Below, one piece after another: positions 14,677 to 16,716 of a stretch of DNA of 16,716 nt. The stretch is from Pedosphaera sp. GTDB taxonomy: Bacteria; Verrucomicrobiota; Verrucomicrobiia; Limisphaerales; UBA9464. Location of the stretch: positions 1 to 16,716 of the forward strand of contig SIAZ01000048.1 of NCBI GenBank assembly GCA_009695405.1, written 5' to 3'. Each line of letters opens with the position of its first letter. Positions within the stretch are counted from its first letter, which is position 1. The notes below the pieces were generated by a model. It had not been told where the DNA came from. It did no database searches and saw nothing but the letters and a program-made list of their open reading frames with translations. A program made the translations under genes and the position numbers.

Positions 14677-15155
14677 TTTGTGGGTGATTTAGTTTGGACA
14701 AGCGAGGAGCGGATCTGAATCCGAACGTCATTGGAAACAATCAAGCGTTGGTGGGCGTTGTCGAAAGTAAAACCAACACCGGACAGGCTGAGTCCATCGG
14801 CCTCTCGGCGGGCTGTAAACGGACCGGTTGATGAGGCATCACGCGATGAAACGTTCACTCGGCAGCGGGGTGATTCGAGGATGAAATCTTGCCTTTCGTC
14901 GGGGCGAAAAGTCTCCAAACGGAGGTTAGAGACATCCCAAGTCGAGGGCATAAGTCCTCCTTGGGTTGCTTTATCTGGGATAGCTTCTGAGGAAGAAAAA
15001 CGGACCTGAATACGACCCGAAGGACCGTCCCGGAGGCTGATGCCCCAATTACGAATGGCGCCTGTGGCTGGAGTCAAGTCCGGGGGCTGGGCACCGGTAG
15101 CCAAGGCTATGAGCAGTCCTGCCGCGAGAAAGGGGCTGTTCGATCGTTTCAACAT
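14673..15155 (-). CDS. lptC: LptC-like LPS export protein
   Basis: From the ATG at 15155 the protein has 160 residues. An N-terminal hydrophobic stretch (MLKRSNSPFLAAGLLIALAT) serves as a signal or membrane anchor. A beta-rich domain ends in DNAHQRLIVSNDVRIQIRSS, like the last strand of LptC/OstA-type jellyrolls. LptC links the LptBFG transporter to LptA. The sequence is too divergent to identify alone; the call depends on its place between kdsC and lptA, the usual order. An upstream TTG (15173) would add six residues; the ATG places the basic residues right before the hydrophobic segment and is preferred. It lacks the extended transmembrane helix typical of E. coli LptC, so it might be cleaved and soluble. 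Confidence 0.7.
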   Translation of the reverse strand: MLKRSNSPFLAAGLLIALATGAQPPDLTPATGAIRNWGISLRDGPSGRIQVRFSSSEAIPDKATQGGLMPSTWDVSNLRLETFRPDERQDFILESPRCRVNVSSRDASSTGPFTARREADGLSLSGVGFTFDNAHQRLIVSNDVRIQIRSSLVQTKSPTK

Positions 15156-15182
15156 AACTAGTCTTGGAACCAAGGTGCCCAG

Positions 15183-15716
15183 TTAGGAAGTGAATTTCGC
15201 AACAATACTTTCCCAATGACCCTGGGCTTTTAGGATCAGATCGGTGACTTCACGCACCGCACCGCGTCCGCCGGGATGCTTGGAAACGAAATGAGCCAAG
15301 GCCTGCGCTTCGGGAATGGCGTCGGCCGGTACTGTGGCGAAGCCTGCCCGCTTTAAGACACCGAGGTCGACAACATCGTCTCCCATGTAGTGGACGTCTT
15401 CCCACTGAAGTCCGATTTCACTGAGAAGCGCTTCGATCACTTCGCCTTTGGGAGTCGATGATTGACGAAGAAAATCGACCTGAAGATCAGCGGCCCGCAT
15501 CGAGGTAGCGGTACTCGGACGAGCGGAGATCCATCCTACACGAATCGCGGCCTCCGACTGAAGAAGCCGAAGGCCTAAGCCATCTCGAATATGAAAGCTT
15601 TTGCTCTCAATCCCGCCTCCCATAATGATGTTAGTCTCGGTGAGCACACCGTCGACGTCACAGAGAAAAAGCCGAACCCGTCGGGCCCTAGCGATAAGAT
15701 CGTCGGTTAAAAACAT
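15183..15716 (-). CDS. kdsC: 3-deoxy-D-manno-octulosonate 8-phosphate phosphatase
   Basis: This HAD-superfamily phosphatase releases Kdo from Kdo 8-phosphate, a late step in making the LPS inner core sugar. From the ATG at 15716 it has 177 residues, close to the family norm, and starts MFLTDDLIARARRVRLFLCD. Motif I is DVDGVLTE (D20, D22), motif II is GWISARPS (S64), the lysine of motif III is K90 in TPKGEV, and motif IV is MGDDVVDL (D113, D114, D117). An upstream TTG at 15752 would add 12 residues that do not resemble KdsC. No clear Shine-Dalgarno is seen. As first gene of the operon it couples Kdo supply to LPS export. CMP-Kdo synthesis and transfer genes are not present. Confidence 0.93.
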   Translation of the reverse strand: MFLTDDLIARARRVRLFLCDVDGVLTETNIIMGGGIESKSFHIRDGLGLRLLQSEAAIRVGWISARPSTATSMRAADLQVDFLRQSSTPKGEVIEALLSEIGLQWEDVHYMGDDVVDLGVLKRAGFATVPADAIPEAQALAHFVSKHPGGRGAVREVTDLILKAQGHWESIVAKFTS

Positions 15717-15842
15717 TTCGGAGATACTCTGAAATGTAAGCTCTAGGAGCAAATAGCAAAGCGCCTTGGTTTGGGTGCGGCGACATACGAACTCAATCGC
15801 GCGTCTCAGGTCGCACTCTACTCACGCTCGCCAGAGGGACAC

Positions 15843-15860
15843 GATGGACCGCGGTTCATC
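15843..15860. promoter_or_regulatory. 18-bp near-perfect palindrome upstream of kdsC
   Basis: GATGGACCGCGGTTCATC is an inverted repeat of two 9-bp halves with one mismatch (position 15847 against 15856), centred on ACCGCGGT. It lies about 130 nt before the kdsC start codon in the gap between the ASPIC/UnbV gene and kdsC. Its length and symmetry suit an operator for a dimeric regulator. No T-run follows, so it is not a terminator. Confidence 0.4.
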
Positions 15861-15924
15861 CTAGGCACAACGAACATGCCCCAGCCCTCGGTCACTAAAG
15901 ATTATGTTTTTCCTCCCAGTAACC

Positions 15925-16590
15925 TCATCGACGCGGTTCAACGATTTCAAAAACTCGATCAATCAAAGGCCCTTTAACTAACTGAGTTTTACCCCCGATC
16001 CAACGAACTTCAATGCTGTCAACTTGGGTCCGCTGCCCCAGTCCAAAATGCGGATAAAAACCAAAATGGCTTTGATAGCCTCGGCCACTGTGAACTTCAT
16101 CGATGAGGCTTAAATTACCCGAAATGATCCGAACAGAAGCGCCAACTCCATTTCGATTTCCATGGGTTCCTTTTAACCGGATTCCCAGCCAATGATTTTT
16201 TGGTACCGAATCGTTCCGCAGCAGAGTCGGTTCCGCGCGACTATTGTTAATTACCACATCCACATCCCCATCATTATCTAAGTCATCAAAAGCGGCCCCG
16301 CGACTGCTGCCCAAGACCGCAAGCCCATCCCCAGCACTAGTAGATGTATCGGTAAACTTACCTCTACCATTATTGGTCAGAATAATATTACGAGCAGCGT
16401 AAATACCCGTATCATCCCATTGCGCAATATTGTCCTGCAAATGGCCGCAGGCTATAAAAATATCTCTGAATCCATCGTTATTAAAGTCGGCCAACCCATT
16501 TCCCCATTCAACTTGATTATAAGTCCCTGAACCGCCTCCGGTTCGAGCGGTCACATCGGAAAAAAGCGGTTCCTCGCTATTTCCAGTGAA
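15925..16590 (-). CDS. ASPIC/UnbV and FG-GAP/VCBS repeat protein, 5'-truncated
   Basis: The last 220 or so residues of a CRTAC1-like protein are present. Two FG-GAP/VCBS calcium-binding repeats (GLADFNNDGFRDIFIACGH and FDDLDNDGDVDVVINN) are followed by the ASPIC/UnbV domain (NHWLGIRLKGTHGNRNGVGA through HFGLGQRTQVDSIEVRWIGG). Proteins of this type are exported beta-propellers, abundant in Verrucomicrobiota and relatives, with no settled function. The frame has no start or stop up to the window edge, but protein-like sequence fades near 16590 where the ISL3 element seems to begin, so the 5' part has probably been cut off by that insertion. A GTG at 16552-16554 would not restore a signal peptide. 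The end coordinate is approximate. Confidence 0.82.
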   Translation of the reverse strand, partial: FTGNSEEPLFSDVTARTGGGSGTYNQVEWGNGLADFNNDGFRDIFIACGHLQDNIAQWDDTGIYAARNIILTNNGRGKFTDTSTSAGDGLAVLGSSRGAAFDDLDNDGDVDVVINNSRAEPTLLRNDSVPKNHWLGIRLKGTHGNRNGVGASVRIISGNLSLIDEVHSGRGYQSHFGFYPHFGLGQRTQVDSIEVRWIGGKTQLVKGPLIDRVFEIVEPRR

Positions 16591-16716
16591 ACCGGGGGGG
16601 GCTTGACAGCTAGAGGATGATGCCGAGCGATGACACCGGAACAGACCTTTGGACAGTTGCTCGGGCTTGGCAAGGCATGGCGAGTGGTGGAGGCGCGGTT
16701 TGAGCCGGAGTCCTCG
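16591..16716 (+). mobile_element. Left end of an ISL3-family insertion sequence
   Basis: An ISL3-type transposase start codon lies 40 bp from where the ASPIC/UnbV reading frame loses similarity. Between them are an unusual run of eight G residues (16594-16601) and TTGACA (16603-16608), a possible -35 element of the transposase promoter. The exact terminus cannot be set because the other end of the element is outside the window. The boundary is approximate. Confidence 0.5.
16630..16716 (+). CDS. ISL3-family transposase, N-terminal fragment
   Basis: Twenty-nine codons from an ATG run off the window edge: MTPEQTFGQLLGLG, then KAWRVVEARFE. I recognise this N-terminus as that of a group of ISL3 transposases, in which a zinc-binding segment and the DDE-type catalytic domain follow downstream. 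The call rests on this short N-terminal stretch. Confidence 0.72.
   Translation, partial: MTPEQTFGQLLGLGKAWRVVEARFEPESS

Noticed and set aside
15771..15977. 68-codon plus-strand open frame upstream of kdsC
   Set aside because: Its 3' part is antisense to the ASPIC/UnbV gene, it includes the palindrome at 15843-15860, and it has no recognisable feature.
1..16716. CRISPR arrays, rRNA or tRNA genes, known riboswitches
   Set aside because: I looked for regularly spaced repeats, conserved rRNA/tRNA blocks and familiar riboswitch cores in the gaps and saw none.

Overview
The window looks like a Gram-negative chromosome segment of moderate GC content, most probably from the Verrucomicrobiota. Three things point there: an LPS-export operon (kdsC-lptC-lptA-lptB) that continues into HPr kinase and trpF; a very large DUF2723 membrane protein with C-terminal TPRs and an ASPIC/UnbV repeat protein, both frequent in that phylum; and an ECF sigma factor followed by a small one-helix membrane protein of a kind I associate with it. 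The assignment is inferred from gene content, because the window holds no rRNA or tRNA.

Layout: the left edge (1-147) is the 3' end of an IS66-family element, and the right edge (about 16591-16716) is the 5' end of an ISL3-family element. The window may therefore be a whole contig that broke at repeated IS copies. Between them nearly everything is on the minus strand. In transcriptional order (right to left) it holds: a 5'-truncated ASPIC/UnbV protein; a tight operon kdsC > lptC > lptA > lptB > hprK > trpF with 1-4 nt overlaps or short gaps; a lone plus-strand gene (10829-11701) for an exported protein with a GspC/PilP-like domain, convergent with trpF; a 384-bp gap with several stem-loops; an MBOAT O-acyltransferase gene overlapping its SGNH-like partner; leuB; a 327-bp gap; an ECF sigma factor gene overlapping the gene of a small membrane protein (a candidate anti-sigma factor or membrane partner); the 1232-residue DUF2723/TPR protein; and a secreted M16 peptidase homologue that has lost its zinc site.

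Most genes concern the envelope. KdsC makes Kdo for LPS, and LptA/B/C move LPS to the outer membrane. The MBOAT/SGNH pair would acylate an exported glycan. The DUF2723 protein is a GT-C-like, probably protein-glycosylating, membrane enzyme. leuB and trpF are housekeeping amino-acid genes placed among them. The least described parts are the ECF/small-membrane-protein pair and its position upstream of the DUF2723 and pseudo-M16 genes, the orphan GspC-like protein, and HPr kinase embedded in the Lpt operon with no PTS gene in sight.
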